Positions 1 to 5,678 of a DNA stretch of 7,048 nt are shown piece by piece; within the stretch, counting starts at the first letter, position 1; every line of letters begins with the position of its first letter. The stretch is taken from contig JAVEVF010000094.1 of the NCBI GenBank assembly GCA_034005175.1, positions 1 through 7,048 of the forward strand, in the 5' to 3' direction. Source of the stretch: JAVEVF01 sp034005175 (GTDB taxonomy: Bacteria; Actinomycetota; Coriobacteriia; Anaerosomatales; SLCP01). The position numbers and the translations under genes are program-made. Below the pieces are notes generated by a model that had not been told where the DNA came from, did not search any database, and saw only the letters and a program-made list of their open reading frames with translations.

Positions 1-490
1 CGGACGCGCACGACCCCTCAGGTGCTTCGGTGAGAGGCTCAGCAGCATCCTCGGCAAGGGCGTCATGTAACTGCTCTGCCCTAACAGGGTCAAGGCCGCG
101 GTAGTGCTGCTCCTCGTCGTCGGAGATCTCGATGAGAGTCCGCTGCTTGCTCCACAGCTCTCTTTCTTCCGGTTTGCCGAGGGGCCGCTCTTCGCCCTCA
201 TCGGCTGGACCCGTCTCGCCGACGTCCCACGCAGCCTGCGCGTCAGGGCGCTCGATCAACTCGTACAGCTGGTCGGCAGCGGGTGGCGTCTCCACGCCGT
301 AATCGTAGGGCAGGTCGTCGACCGTGCCAGGCACGTGGCGGTCCTCGATGGGGTCTTCTACGACCTCGTCAGGCGCACAGCGATCCTTCACCGGGTCACA
401 ACCCTCAGCTTCGCTGCCCGTTCGGATGAGTGTGCCCTCGTCTTGCTCAAGCCGCTCGTCATCCCAGTATCTGGGTCCGTCATCGGCCAT
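1..490 (-). CDS. Acidic protein of unknown function (partial, N-terminal 163 residues)
   Basis: I do not recognise this protein. It reads leftward from an ATG at 488-490 with a textbook AGGAGG Shine-Dalgarno (complement of 496-501) five bases upstream, and stays open to the window edge, so the C-terminus is missing. The visible part begins MADDGPRYWDDERLEQDEG and is strongly acidic: about 48 Asp/Glu against 14 Lys/Arg in 163 residues. It has no signal peptide or membrane segment. Two cysteines lie seven apart (C31 and C38), with another at C161. The low complexity and high charge suggest a soluble, partly disordered cytoplasmic protein. Codons are rich in G or C at the third position, and the strong ribosome site supports a real gene, whereas the plus-strand frame at 104-553 is its antisense shadow. 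It is divergent from the permease at 604. It loosely recalls acidic actinobacterial DUF families, but I cannot assign one. Confidence 0.75.
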   Translation of the reverse strand, partial: MADDGPRYWDDERLEQDEGTLIRTGSEAEGCDPVKDRCAPDEVVEDPIEDRHVPGTVDDLPYDYGVETPPAADQLYELIERPDAQAAWDVGETGPADEGEERPLGKPEERELWSKQRTLIEISDDEEQHYRGLDPVRAEQLHDALAEDAAEPLTEAPEGSCAS

Positions 491-598
491 GATTGCCTCC
501 TCGTATCGCGCGCTCGTTGCTCTCTTCATTCCCAGAACTGCACACTTCTGTGATGGCTCGACGCTGTTACCATGGGAAGCACGGCAAAGGAGGCAATC
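491..598. repeat. 10-bp inverted repeat formed by the ribosome sites of two divergent genes
   Basis: GATTGCCTCC at 491-500 is the exact reverse complement of GGAGGCAATC at 589-598. Each arm holds the Shine-Dalgarno of one divergent gene: the minus-strand acidic protein (ATG at 490) and the plus-strand permease (ATG at 604). The 88 bases between the arms must hold both promoters. I see no convincing -35/-10 pair there. The extra identity beyond AGGAGG (CAATC) may be chance, or may reflect shared translational control. Confidence 0.4.
586..593 (+). promoter_or_regulatory. Ribosome binding site fixing the start of the TauE/SafE permease
   Basis: AAAGGAGG lies 10 bases before the ATG at 604, slightly longer than ideal. 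Earlier in-frame starts (TTG at 493, ATG at 553) have no comparable site and would add a polar extension not expected in this family, so 604 is preferred. Confidence 0.7.
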
Positions 599-603
599 TC
601 GAG

Positions 604-1458
604 ATGACGCTCCAGCGTCTTGCAGTCTTCTTCATAGGTGTGTCAGTGGGCTTTCTCGGTGGGCTCTTCGGCAAAGGCGGGAGTGCGATAGCAACCCCGC
701 TGCTAAGCCTCATTGGCCTGCCGGGGTTCGTAGCGGTAGCAGCTCCACTGCCTGCCACCGTACCGGGAACCATGATCGCCGCACTGGCGTACTCGCGCTC
801 CCGCCTTCTCGACTGGGAACTTACCGCGTGGAGCGTTGCCATCGGGCTTCCTGCGACGCTCGTGGGCGCGTATCTCACCAACTACACCGGGGAGCGGCCG
901 TTGCTGCTCCTCACCGGTCTGCTGGTCTTCGGTTTTGGTGTGAGCTTCCTGGTCCGTCACATCCAGCCGCAAGGGGCCGTGACGCCTGCCGAGGAGCAGT
1001 CGCATGCACAGCCCTCAGACGAAGCGCCCGAGGGAGAGCCGAGAGGATTGCGTTCCCTTCTTGCCCGTGGCTCGTCGCCGAGGCCCTCGTACTGGCGGCT
1101 CAGACTCGTGCTGGTAGCGGGTGGCATCGGTCTTGTCTCCGGCCTCCTCGCGAACTCCGGCGGGTTCCTGCTCGCCCCGAGCTATGTGCGCATCATGCAT
1201 CTGCCGTTGAAGCGCGCGTTTGCGTCTTCTCTCGTGGTCTCGATGGTGCTTGCCATCCCAGGAACGGTGATGCATGCGCACCTCGGCCACATCGATTGGT
1301 GGACGACCGCGATCCTCGCTCTCGGCTCAGTGCCGCTCTCATATGTGGGCGCGCGGGTGGCGATCGCAGCAGATGCACGGATTCTGGAGCGGGCGTACGG
1401 CGTGCTCCTCACGCTTCTCGGCGGATACTTCCTCATTCAGCTTCTGTGGAACGGGTGA
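604..1458 (+). CDS. TauE/SafE-family membrane permease (COG0730)
   Basis: This 284-residue integral-membrane protein belongs to the TauE/SafE family, whose members are thought to export small organic or sulfur-containing anions such as sulfite or sulfoacetate. The substrate here cannot be read from sequence. The family's internal duplication is visible. The first half opens with a glycine-rich helix (residues 16-34, GFLGGLFGKGGSAIATPLL). The second half repeats it at 176-195 (GLVSGLLANSGGFLLAPSYV). About eight hydrophobic segments are apparent. The halves are joined by an unusually polar, Glu/Pro/Ala-rich linker at about 120-165, probably cytoplasmic. The length is slightly above the common 250-260 residues because of this linker. 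The start is set by the AAAGGAGG at 586-593. The gene ends 40 bases before the convergent hemerythrin gene. Family assignment is secure; substrate is unknown. Confidence 0.92.
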   Translation: MTLQRLAVFFIGVSVGFLGGLFGKGGSAIATPLLSLIGLPGFVAVAAPLPATVPGTMIAALAYSRSRLLDWELTAWSVAIGLPATLVGAYLTNYTGERPLLLLTGLLVFGFGVSFLVRHIQPQGAVTPAEEQSHAQPSDEAPEGEPRGLRSLLARGSSPRPSYWRLRLVLVAGGIGLVSGLLANSGGFLLAPSYVRIMHLPLKRAFASSLVVSMVLAIPGTVMHAHLGHIDWWTTAILALGSVPLSYVGARVAIAADARILERAYGVLLTLLGGYFLIQLLWNG

Positions 1459-1498
1459 CAAGCTTCACGCTGGATCCCCGCAAAGTCACTGACGAGAC

Positions 1499-2047
1499 TC
1501 ATTCGTGGCGTGCAAGTTCCTCGGCGACCAACCGGTACTTCTCGTGTATCAGCTTGCGGTCGAACTCGGCGAACTCCTCGAGCATACATTCGCGTTCTTC
1601 CTCGGAAAGGTGGGCGATGCTGGGCTTGAAGAAGTGGCGGTCCTCTTTGGCGATGTGGGCTGGATAGAACTCGGCAAGCTCGTGCATCGCACGCTCGATG
1701 TCACCGAGAGCCTCTGCATCCCCTGTGGCATAGCGGTCATTGGCATCGACGAGAGCGCGCGTCATCGCTCGGGCGCTCACGTGTTCCTCGATGAGCTCAC
1801 GCATCTCAGCGACGAGATCGTCTCCGAGGTCTTTCTCCGCCAGCCGGCGAAAGAGGATGTCCTCTTCTTTACCGTGATGGCAGCGGTCCGCGTAGGTGCG
1901 GATGAAGTCGGTGATCCGATCGATGACACGGGGGTCTGCGGTGCCGTATGAGGCGATGTGCTCGAGTTGTGCTTCCAATGCGGTGATGACGCGCTCGATC
2001 ACGCGGTGTTCGGCCATGAGAGGCCCTGCCGGTGTGTGTCCAGTCAT
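1499..2047 (-). CDS. Hemerythrin HHE cation-binding domain protein
   Basis: This soluble, all-helical protein of 182 residues should carry a non-heme di-iron centre. Members bind oxygen or nitric oxide, or act in iron or redox sensing and repair; the exact role here is open. Candidate ligands are in the expected order: H14 (in MAEHRV), H57/H58 with E61/E62 (in CHHGKEED), H89 (in IEEHVSA), then H131, E135 and H138 (in HIAKEDRHFF). A charged helical tail (about 147-182) follows, as in many stand-alone bacterial HHE proteins. The chosen ATG at 2045-2047 has a GAGGA ribosome site seven bases upstream. The frame stays open upstream to 2155, but that extension is basic and lacks a good ribosome site. 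It is convergent with the permease (40-base gap) and divergent from the ZIP transporter, with which it shares a repeat-bearing intergenic region. Confidence 0.93.
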   Translation of the reverse strand: MTGHTPAGPLMAEHRVIERVITALEAQLEHIASYGTADPRVIDRITDFIRTYADRCHHGKEEDILFRRLAEKDLGDDLVAEMRELIEEHVSARAMTRALVDANDRYATGDAEALGDIERAMHELAEFYPAHIAKEDRHFFKPSIAHLSEEERECMLEEFAEFDRKLIHEKYRLVAEELARHE

Positions 2048-2064
2048 GGCGATGTCCTCACGTA

Positions 2065-2170
2065 GATGACGATACGATGAGATATGTACCCTGCGGCGTG
2101 CGTTCTCCCAGAGAGGGTAGCGACGCGCAGCAATCAGCTCACCCGCGTCGCACATATCGTCGTATGATGA
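2065..2170. promoter_or_regulatory. Imperfect inverted repeat in the hemerythrin/ZIP divergent promoter region
   Basis: Left arm 2065-2087 contains ATACGA-TGA-GATATGT; right arm 2152-2170 reads as the reverse complement ATACGA-C-GATATGT. Thirteen bases match, with a two-base length difference in the middle. Each arm therefore presents nearly the same sequence (ACATATC, one to three bases, TCGTAT) in the direction of the gene it precedes: the hemerythrin gene on the left and the ZIP gene on the right. This is what paired operators or duplicated promoter elements look like. No regulator family can be named from the motif; it does not match the DtxR or Zur consensus as I know them. Confidence 0.4.
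2163..2168 (+). promoter_or_regulatory. Possible -10 element for the ZIP operon
   Basis: TATGAT differs from the sigma-70 consensus TATAAT at one base and sits 41 bases before the ZIP start codon, inside the right arm of the inverted repeat. No recognisable -35 hexamer lies 16-18 bases upstream, so activation or a non-standard promoter would be needed. Weak call. Confidence 0.25.
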
Positions 2171-2199
2171 AGCGCACGGATCGCGTGTCTAGGTGAGGC

Positions 2200-2207
2200 A
2201 GGAGGGG
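2200..2207 (+). promoter_or_regulatory. Ribosome binding site supporting a TTG start for the ZIP gene
   Basis: AGGAGGGG ends two bases before the TTG at 2210 (four bases from the AGGAGG core). The next in-frame ATG, at 2228, lies too far downstream to use this site, so the TTG is favoured although the spacing is tight. Confidence 0.55.
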
Positions 2208-2209
2208 TC

Positions 2210-3010
2210 TTGGGCTCGTCTCCAGCGATGTATGCACTGGCGGCTGGCTTGTTCACCTGGGGCATGACCGCTCTGGGAGCCGCACCGATTCTCATCGGCC
2301 GCTCTCCCAAGCGCCGCACGCTTGATGTGCTGCTGGGGTTCTCAGCCGGTGTCATGTTGGCGGCAAGCTTCTGGTCGCTGCTTGCCCCTGCGGTTGAGTT
2401 CGCTACGCGCGCGGGCCAGCGGCCCTGGGTCGCACCCGTCCTAGGCTTTGCTGTCGGCGGGCTTGGCCTTTGGGCGCTTGACAAGGTCACGCCGCACCTG
2501 CACTCGCTCGGCAAGAACCGTGAGATCCGCGAAGGCCCGAAAACGCGTCTCCCTCGCACGACGCTGCTCATCTTCGCCATAACCATTCACAAGATCCCCG
2601 AGGGCTTCGCGCTTGGTGTGGCGATGGCCGCGGCCGCAATCGAAAACACCCCGGCAGCTCTTGGTGCGGCGACCGCGCTCGCGTTGGGGTTGGGATTGCA
2701 GAGCGTGCCCGAGGGTCTCGCGGTCGCAGTGCCGCTGAGGAGGGAAGGTTGGAGCCGGGCTAGGAGTTTTTGGTACGGACAGCTTGCGGGCAGCGTGGGG
2801 CCTTTCGCCGCGCTCATCGGTGCATTCGTGGGAAGCATGTCGACCGCTGTCCTCCCGTATGTGCTGGCGTTCGCTGCAGGAGCGATGGTCTTCGTGGTCA
2901 TCGAGGAGCTCATTCCCGAGAGCCAGCGCGCCGAGCATTCCGATGTGGCCGTCCTCGCTACGCTCTTGGGCTTCATGGTCATGACGGCACTCGATATAGG
3001 GCTCACGTAG
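2210..3010 (+). CDS. ZIP family divalent metal transporter (GufA/BbZIP-like)
   Basis: This 266-residue inner-membrane protein should move zinc or a related divalent metal (iron, manganese, cadmium) into the cytoplasm. About eight hydrophobic segments are visible. The two signature helices are present: HKIPEG at residues 127-132 and QSVPEG at 164-169. A third acidic motif, IEELIPE, is at 231-237. By comparison with Bordetella BbZIP, H127, E131, Q164 and E168 match the main (M1) transport site. The accessory M2 site looks lost, because the BbZIP Asn and Asp ligands are replaced by K128 and S165. The loop after the third helix holds H96 and H98 (PHLHSLGK), typical of the variable metal-binding loop. 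It starts at a TTG with an adjacent ribosome site. It is first of a likely operon: the next gene begins 23 bases after its stop. The family is secure; the metal is not known. Confidence 0.92.
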   Translation: MGSSPAMYALAAGLFTWGMTALGAAPILIGRSPKRRTLDVLLGFSAGVMLAASFWSLLAPAVEFATRAGQRPWVAPVLGFAVGGLGLWALDKVTPHLHSLGKNREIREGPKTRLPRTTLLIFAITIHKIPEGFALGVAMAAAAIENTPAALGAATALALGLGLQSVPEGLAVAVPLRREGWSRARSFWYGQLAGSVGPFAALIGAFVGSMSTAVLPYVLAFAAGAMVFVVIEELIPESQRAEHSDVAVLATLLGFMVMTALDIGLT

Positions 3011-3033
3011 TCACGTCAAACCGAGGAGGGTCG

Positions 3034-3393
3034 ATGTCGACCTGGGATGCGGCGCCGAAGAACTCCGAACTGCTCTGGAGCCACCTCATCGATCTTGCCA
3101 GCAAGATGCGAGTGGAGAGCTACGGGGAGGTCGCAGCGGCGATAGGAGCTCATGAGGGTCGCACCATCGCGCCCGTGAGCCTCACCCGGCCCCTGGGATT
3201 CATCCGAGACGAGATCTGCCTTGCCCGGGGGTATCCCCTGATAAACGCGCTTGTCGTCAATGCGGATTCATGGCGCCCGGGGGATTGCTTCCTGCCTGCC
3301 GGTGTGAGCTTCGGACGCGCCAAGGACGTCCTGTGGCGCGCCTCGGTGGCGGCAGTCTTCGCGTATCCGTGGGATAGCGTGCACATCGACTAA
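3034..3393 (+). CDS. Small conserved-looking protein, partly resembling the MGMT DNA-binding domain
   Basis: This 119-residue soluble protein starts at an ATG with a strong GAGGAGGG site (3023-3030) upstream. I cannot name its function. Residues 25-38 (MRVESYGEVAAAIG) resemble the YGEVA..LG stretch of the winged-helix DNA-binding domain in O6-alkylguanine-DNA alkyltransferases. The following PLGFIRDEICLARGYPLINALVV (53-75; PLINALVV is the core) also runs in the order of that fold. However, the catalytic PCHR motif is absent, and the only cysteines, C62 and C85, lie in other contexts. It may therefore be a non-catalytic, nucleic-acid-binding relative, or an unrelated family with a similar motif. 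A distinctive RPGDCFLPAGVSFG segment follows at 81-94. It lies 23 bases after the ZIP gene and about 12 before the methyltransferase, so it is very probably co-transcribed with both. Confidence 0.8.
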   Translation: MSTWDAAPKNSELLWSHLIDLASKMRVESYGEVAAAIGAHEGRTIAPVSLTRPLGFIRDEICLARGYPLINALVVNADSWRPGDCFLPAGVSFGRAKDVLWRASVAAVFAYPWDSVHID

Positions 3394-3405
3394 CGGCGTG
3401 TGTAC

Positions 3406-4101
3406 ATGAAACGGCGTATCTCAGAGACCATGCGTGGCGTCCTCATCCGCGGCCTGCAGCTCCTCGGCGGCGGGGCGCTCTTCGGTGTTGCGGTCTTTGC
3501 GTCGGCCGGCACACGCCTGTGGTGGCAGGCGTGGGTATTTCTCGGCATCTACTTCGGGTCCATCGCGTTTGTGGGCATCTTCGTCGCGCGGGATGCCCCC
3601 GAGCTCATCGCCGAGCGTGGGCGTGTAGGACATGCCGCGAAGTGGGACACGGCTGTTACCGCAACCATCACGGTTCTTACGCTGTGCGCGCTCGCAGTCG
3701 CCGGACTTGACGTGCGGTACTCATGGTCGAGCGTCCCGTTCGGCCTGTCTGTGGCGGGATTCATCCTGTACATTGCCGGCGAGGCGCTTGCCATCTGGGC
3801 CATGTCAGCTAACCGGTTCTTCTCGCGGGTAGTCCGCATTCAGGACGATCGCGGGCACGAGGTGTGCTCGTCAGGGCCGTACGCCTATGTTCGCCATCCC
3901 GGGTACTCAGGGATGATCATGTACTCGCTCGCCATGCCCTTGGGTTTGGGGTCGTGGTACGCGTTTGGGCCCGCGCTGCTCGTGGTGTTCGGGTTCGTCG
4001 TGCGCACCGCAGGTGAGGATCGCTACTTGCGCAACGGCCTTGAGGGCTATCGAGAGTACGCATCACACGTGAGGTACCGCCTGGTGCCGGGTGTTTGGTA
4101 G
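3406..4101 (+). CDS. Isoprenylcysteine carboxyl methyltransferase (ICMT/PEMT)-family membrane protein
   Basis: This 231-residue integral-membrane protein should use S-adenosylmethionine to methylate a lipophilic substrate. Bacterial members are mostly uncharacterised, since bacteria usually lack prenylated CaaX proteins; phospholipids or other lipids are alternatives. The diagnostic C-terminal half is clear: GPYAYVRHPGYSG at residues 157-169 (the SAM-binding R-HP-Y segment), then E204-D205 and the ending YREYASHVRYRLVPGVW at 215-231. Five or so hydrophobic helices lie at about 17-33, 41-60, 83-102, 110-132 and 171-200. A pre-motif segment SANRFFSRVVRIQ (134-146) is also typical. The start is uncertain: GTG at 3400, ATG at 3406 and ATG at 3430 are in frame, and none has a good ribosome site. 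Translation may be coupled to the preceding gene, which ends at 3393. Last gene of the ZIP operon. Confidence 0.88.
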   Translation: MKRRISETMRGVLIRGLQLLGGGALFGVAVFASAGTRLWWQAWVFLGIYFGSIAFVGIFVARDAPELIAERGRVGHAAKWDTAVTATITVLTLCALAVAGLDVRYSWSSVPFGLSVAGFILYIAGEALAIWAMSANRFFSRVVRIQDDRGHEVCSSGPYAYVRHPGYSGMIMYSLAMPLGLGSWYAFGPALLVVFGFVVRTAGEDRYLRNGLEGYREYASHVRYRLVPGVW

Positions 4102-4373
4102 CGAGCCCGCCGGGTAGGGATGAGAACAGCGTAGCGGCCACGGTGCGGTCTCGCAGCAGTCCACGAGGCGCTGCCGCAGTGCAGCGATGTCGATGCGGTG
4201 CTCCACAGCGCGCCAGCTTCCTGTCAGGCTGGGTGTCTGCATGATAGGCGTTGGCTGCCCGCGGGGCATACACTCCAGGCGCGGCGGAAACGAAACCCGA
4301 AGGTGGTCGCCAACGTGTAGGCTGGCTACCATGGACGCAGTGCAGCCCGTGGTCTGGGGAGAGGGGTGAGTCG
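4102..4373. other. Intergenic region without a convincing gene
   Basis: These 272 bases separate the methyltransferase from the DUF1003 gene. A short hairpin, TGCCC-GCG-GGGCA, lies at 4256-4268. I see no T-tract terminator and no clear -35/-10 pair, though TAGGCT at 4318-4323 is a possible actinobacterial-style -10 about 50 bases before the next start. A minus-strand frame (4332 down to 4063, 89 residues) spans most of the gap with coding-like third positions, but it has no ribosome site and overlaps the end of the methyltransferase gene. Confidence 0.5.
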
Positions 4374-4817
4374 ATGTCTGAGCGTCCGCGAAGCAGCTGG
4401 CACGAGCAACACCACCGGGATATGACGATCGGGCAGCAGGTCGCGGACAAGACCGCGCTCACAATCGGCTCATGGGCGTTCATCATCGCCCAAACGGTGG
4501 CGGTGGCTGTGTGGGTGGTTGTCAATCTCACTGCTTACATCCGTGGTTGGGATCCCTATCCCTTCATCCTGCTGAATCTCATGTTCTCCGTACAGGCGGC
4601 ATATGCAGCCCCTATCATCATGATGAGCCAGAACCGCCAGGCTGAGCGCGATCGGGTACAGGCTCAGCAAGATCTCGAAACCAACATCAAAGCGGAGCTG
4701 GAAATCGAGGATGTTCAGGAGCGCCTGTCTCGCATGGAAGACATTCTCGTGCAGCTCAACGAGCGAATCAGCCATGGCACGCAGATGCGTGAGACCTCGA
4801 CACGACAAGCCGAGTGA
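4374..4817 (+). CDS. DUF1003 domain membrane protein
   Basis: This 147-residue protein matches DUF1003 (PF06210), a widespread bacterial family of unknown function. The family hallmarks are plain: G32-S33-W34 opening the first membrane helix (about 31-53), WDPYPFILLN at 59-68 before and within the second (about 62-84), and APIIMMSQNRQ at 79-89. A charged helical tail (about 90-132, including a heptad-like stretch from 105) probably forms a cytoplasmic coiled coil. The polar N-terminus contains HEQHHRD at 10-16. The ATG at 4374 follows a purine-rich GAGGGGTGAG (4361-4370); the frame is open further upstream to 4251, but that part has no family similarity. It ends 13 bases before the next gene, so the two form a unit. 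Function is unknown; a role in membrane stress or ion homeostasis would be speculation. Confidence 0.92.
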   Translation: MSERPRSSWHEQHHRDMTIGQQVADKTALTIGSWAFIIAQTVAVAVWVVVNLTAYIRGWDPYPFILLNLMFSVQAAYAAPIIMMSQNRQAERDRVQAQQDLETNIKAELEIEDVQERLSRMEDILVQLNERISHGTQMRETSTRQAE

Positions 4818-4830
4818 ATCAGGAGCGCGA

Positions 4831-5496
4831 ATGGAATACGAGCCAGATGCAGGTCAGATTGCGACGAATGCGCGCGAGTATCGCTGGAATCTAGCGGGTG
4901 CGATTCTCCTCTCCTGCGCAACGCTGGCCTCCGCGTGGTGCGCCTTTCAATCCTCGGCGTGGAGCGATGTCTATGCGACCGAGTCGAGGATTGCTAGCGT
5001 GGCGCGCAAGGAGGCTGCCCGGCACTCTGCCATCGCGGACCGCTATGTAGAGACGGACGTCCTGCTCTTCTTGGCCTGGAGCGAGGCGACGATCAAGGGC
5101 GATGAGGTAGTCGCAGCCATGATCGCACAGCGTTTCAGACCGGATTTCATGCCTGCTTACGAAGCATGGTTGTCGCTGTCGTCGGGAACAGACGGGCACC
5201 TCCCCGACGGCTCTCCCTTCGATCGGGAAGAGTATGTGCTGCCGGCTCAACAGGCCGCGGACGACGCGGAGGCGCGCGCATCTCAAGCTGATGTCGCAGC
5301 CGACACCGCAGCCAGGCATAGTCACTTCTACGTGCTCTCTACTGTGTTGTTCGCATCGGTGCTGTTCCTGGCGGGCATCGCAGACAAGCTGACACACCGG
5401 GGGGTGTCACATGCGGTGGTCATCCTGGCCGCGCTCACGTTGGCGGGAGCGATCGTAGTACTGGCCCGCTTGCCGGTGATTGTCGGCGGCAGCTGA
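4831..5496 (+). CDS. Unrecognised three-helix membrane protein paired with DUF1003
   Basis: I recognise this only as a member of a loosely similar group of uncharacterised bacterial membrane proteins; I cannot name a family. The 221 residues run as follows: a polar N-terminus; a membrane helix at about 20-40 ending in ASAWCAFQSSAWS, which looks like the most conserved part; a large polar domain of about 125 residues (about 41-165); then two helices at about 166-184 and 194-216. The polar domain starts with a helix rich in Ala, Arg and Ser and ends with an Ala-rich, coiled-coil-like helix at 139-163. If both ends are anchored as drawn, that domain lies on one side of the membrane. AGGAG (4821-4825) sits five bases before the ATG. 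It is probably translated with the DUF1003 gene 13 bases upstream, which suggests related roles. Confidence 0.82.
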   Translation: MEYEPDAGQIATNAREYRWNLAGAILLSCATLASAWCAFQSSAWSDVYATESRIASVARKEAARHSAIADRYVETDVLLFLAWSEATIKGDEVVAAMIAQRFRPDFMPAYEAWLSLSSGTDGHLPDGSPFDREEYVLPAQQAADDAEARASQADVAADTAARHSHFYVLSTVLFASVLFLAGIADKLTHRGVSHAVVILAALTLAGAIVVLARLPVIVGGS

Positions 5497-5678
5497 TCAT
5501 AAGGCGGGGATGTCCTTGAGGGATGCGCCCTCTCGGAAGACCCCTTGCGGGGTTCTCGGCCCATCAGAACTTGCCACCAGAGCGTCCGGGACGGAAACTG
5601 CACCAAAGACACACGCGATGTGTAGCCGGTTATCACGTGGGCGTCGTTAAAGACCAACAGCTCCAAGGAGGTAGGGCC
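5497..5678 (+). promoter_or_regulatory. Structured leader region upstream of gdhA
   Basis: Four small perfect hairpins lie in this 182-base gap: GAGGG/CCCTC at 5518-5532, ACCCC/GGGGT at 5540-5553 (extendable outward with one mismatch), CGTC/GACG at 5583-5593, and ACACA/TGTGT at 5609-5623. Copies of TCTCGG flank the second (5531-5536 and 5554-5559). None has a following T tract, so they are not ordinary terminators, though the second could end the upstream unit weakly. A regulatory leader RNA for gdhA is possible. I could not match the known glutamine riboswitch. No clear promoter hexamers are visible. Confidence 0.35.
5665..5671 (+). promoter_or_regulatory. Ribosome binding site fixing a TTG start for gdhA
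   Basis: AAGGAGG sits seven bases before TTG at 5679, an ideal spacing. The alternative ATG at 5703 has no ribosome site and would remove eight residues that align with the N-terminal helix of E. coli GdhA. Confidence 0.8.

Noticed and set aside
104..553. Plus-strand open frame of 149 codons
   Set aside because: It lies opposite the minus-strand acidic gene, which has the strong ribosome site; this frame has none and shows no family signature.
324..1667. Plus-strand open frame of 447 codons
   Set aside because: It runs across the acidic gene, the permease and part of the hemerythrin gene in the wrong frame, and its product is Arg/Ser-rich and low in complexity, typical of shadow frames in GC-rich DNA.
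1505..1951. Plus-strand open frame of 148 codons opposite the hemerythrin gene
   Set aside because: The minus strand carries the complete set of HHE iron ligands here; the plus frame is its antisense.
4286..4318. GGAAAC ... CGTGT as an ECF sigma factor promoter for the DUF1003 gene
   Set aside because: The spacing of 22 bases is well outside the usual 16-18 for such promoters.
3917..4531. Minus-strand open frame of 204 codons
   Set aside because: It overlaps the conserved C-terminal motif of the methyltransferase and the DUF1003 start; it has no ribosome site and a low-complexity product.
5540..5553. ACCCC/GGGGT hairpin as a rho-independent terminator for the DUF1003 unit
   Set aside because: The stem is short and is followed by TCTCGGCCC rather than a T tract; it is kept only as part of the structured leader.
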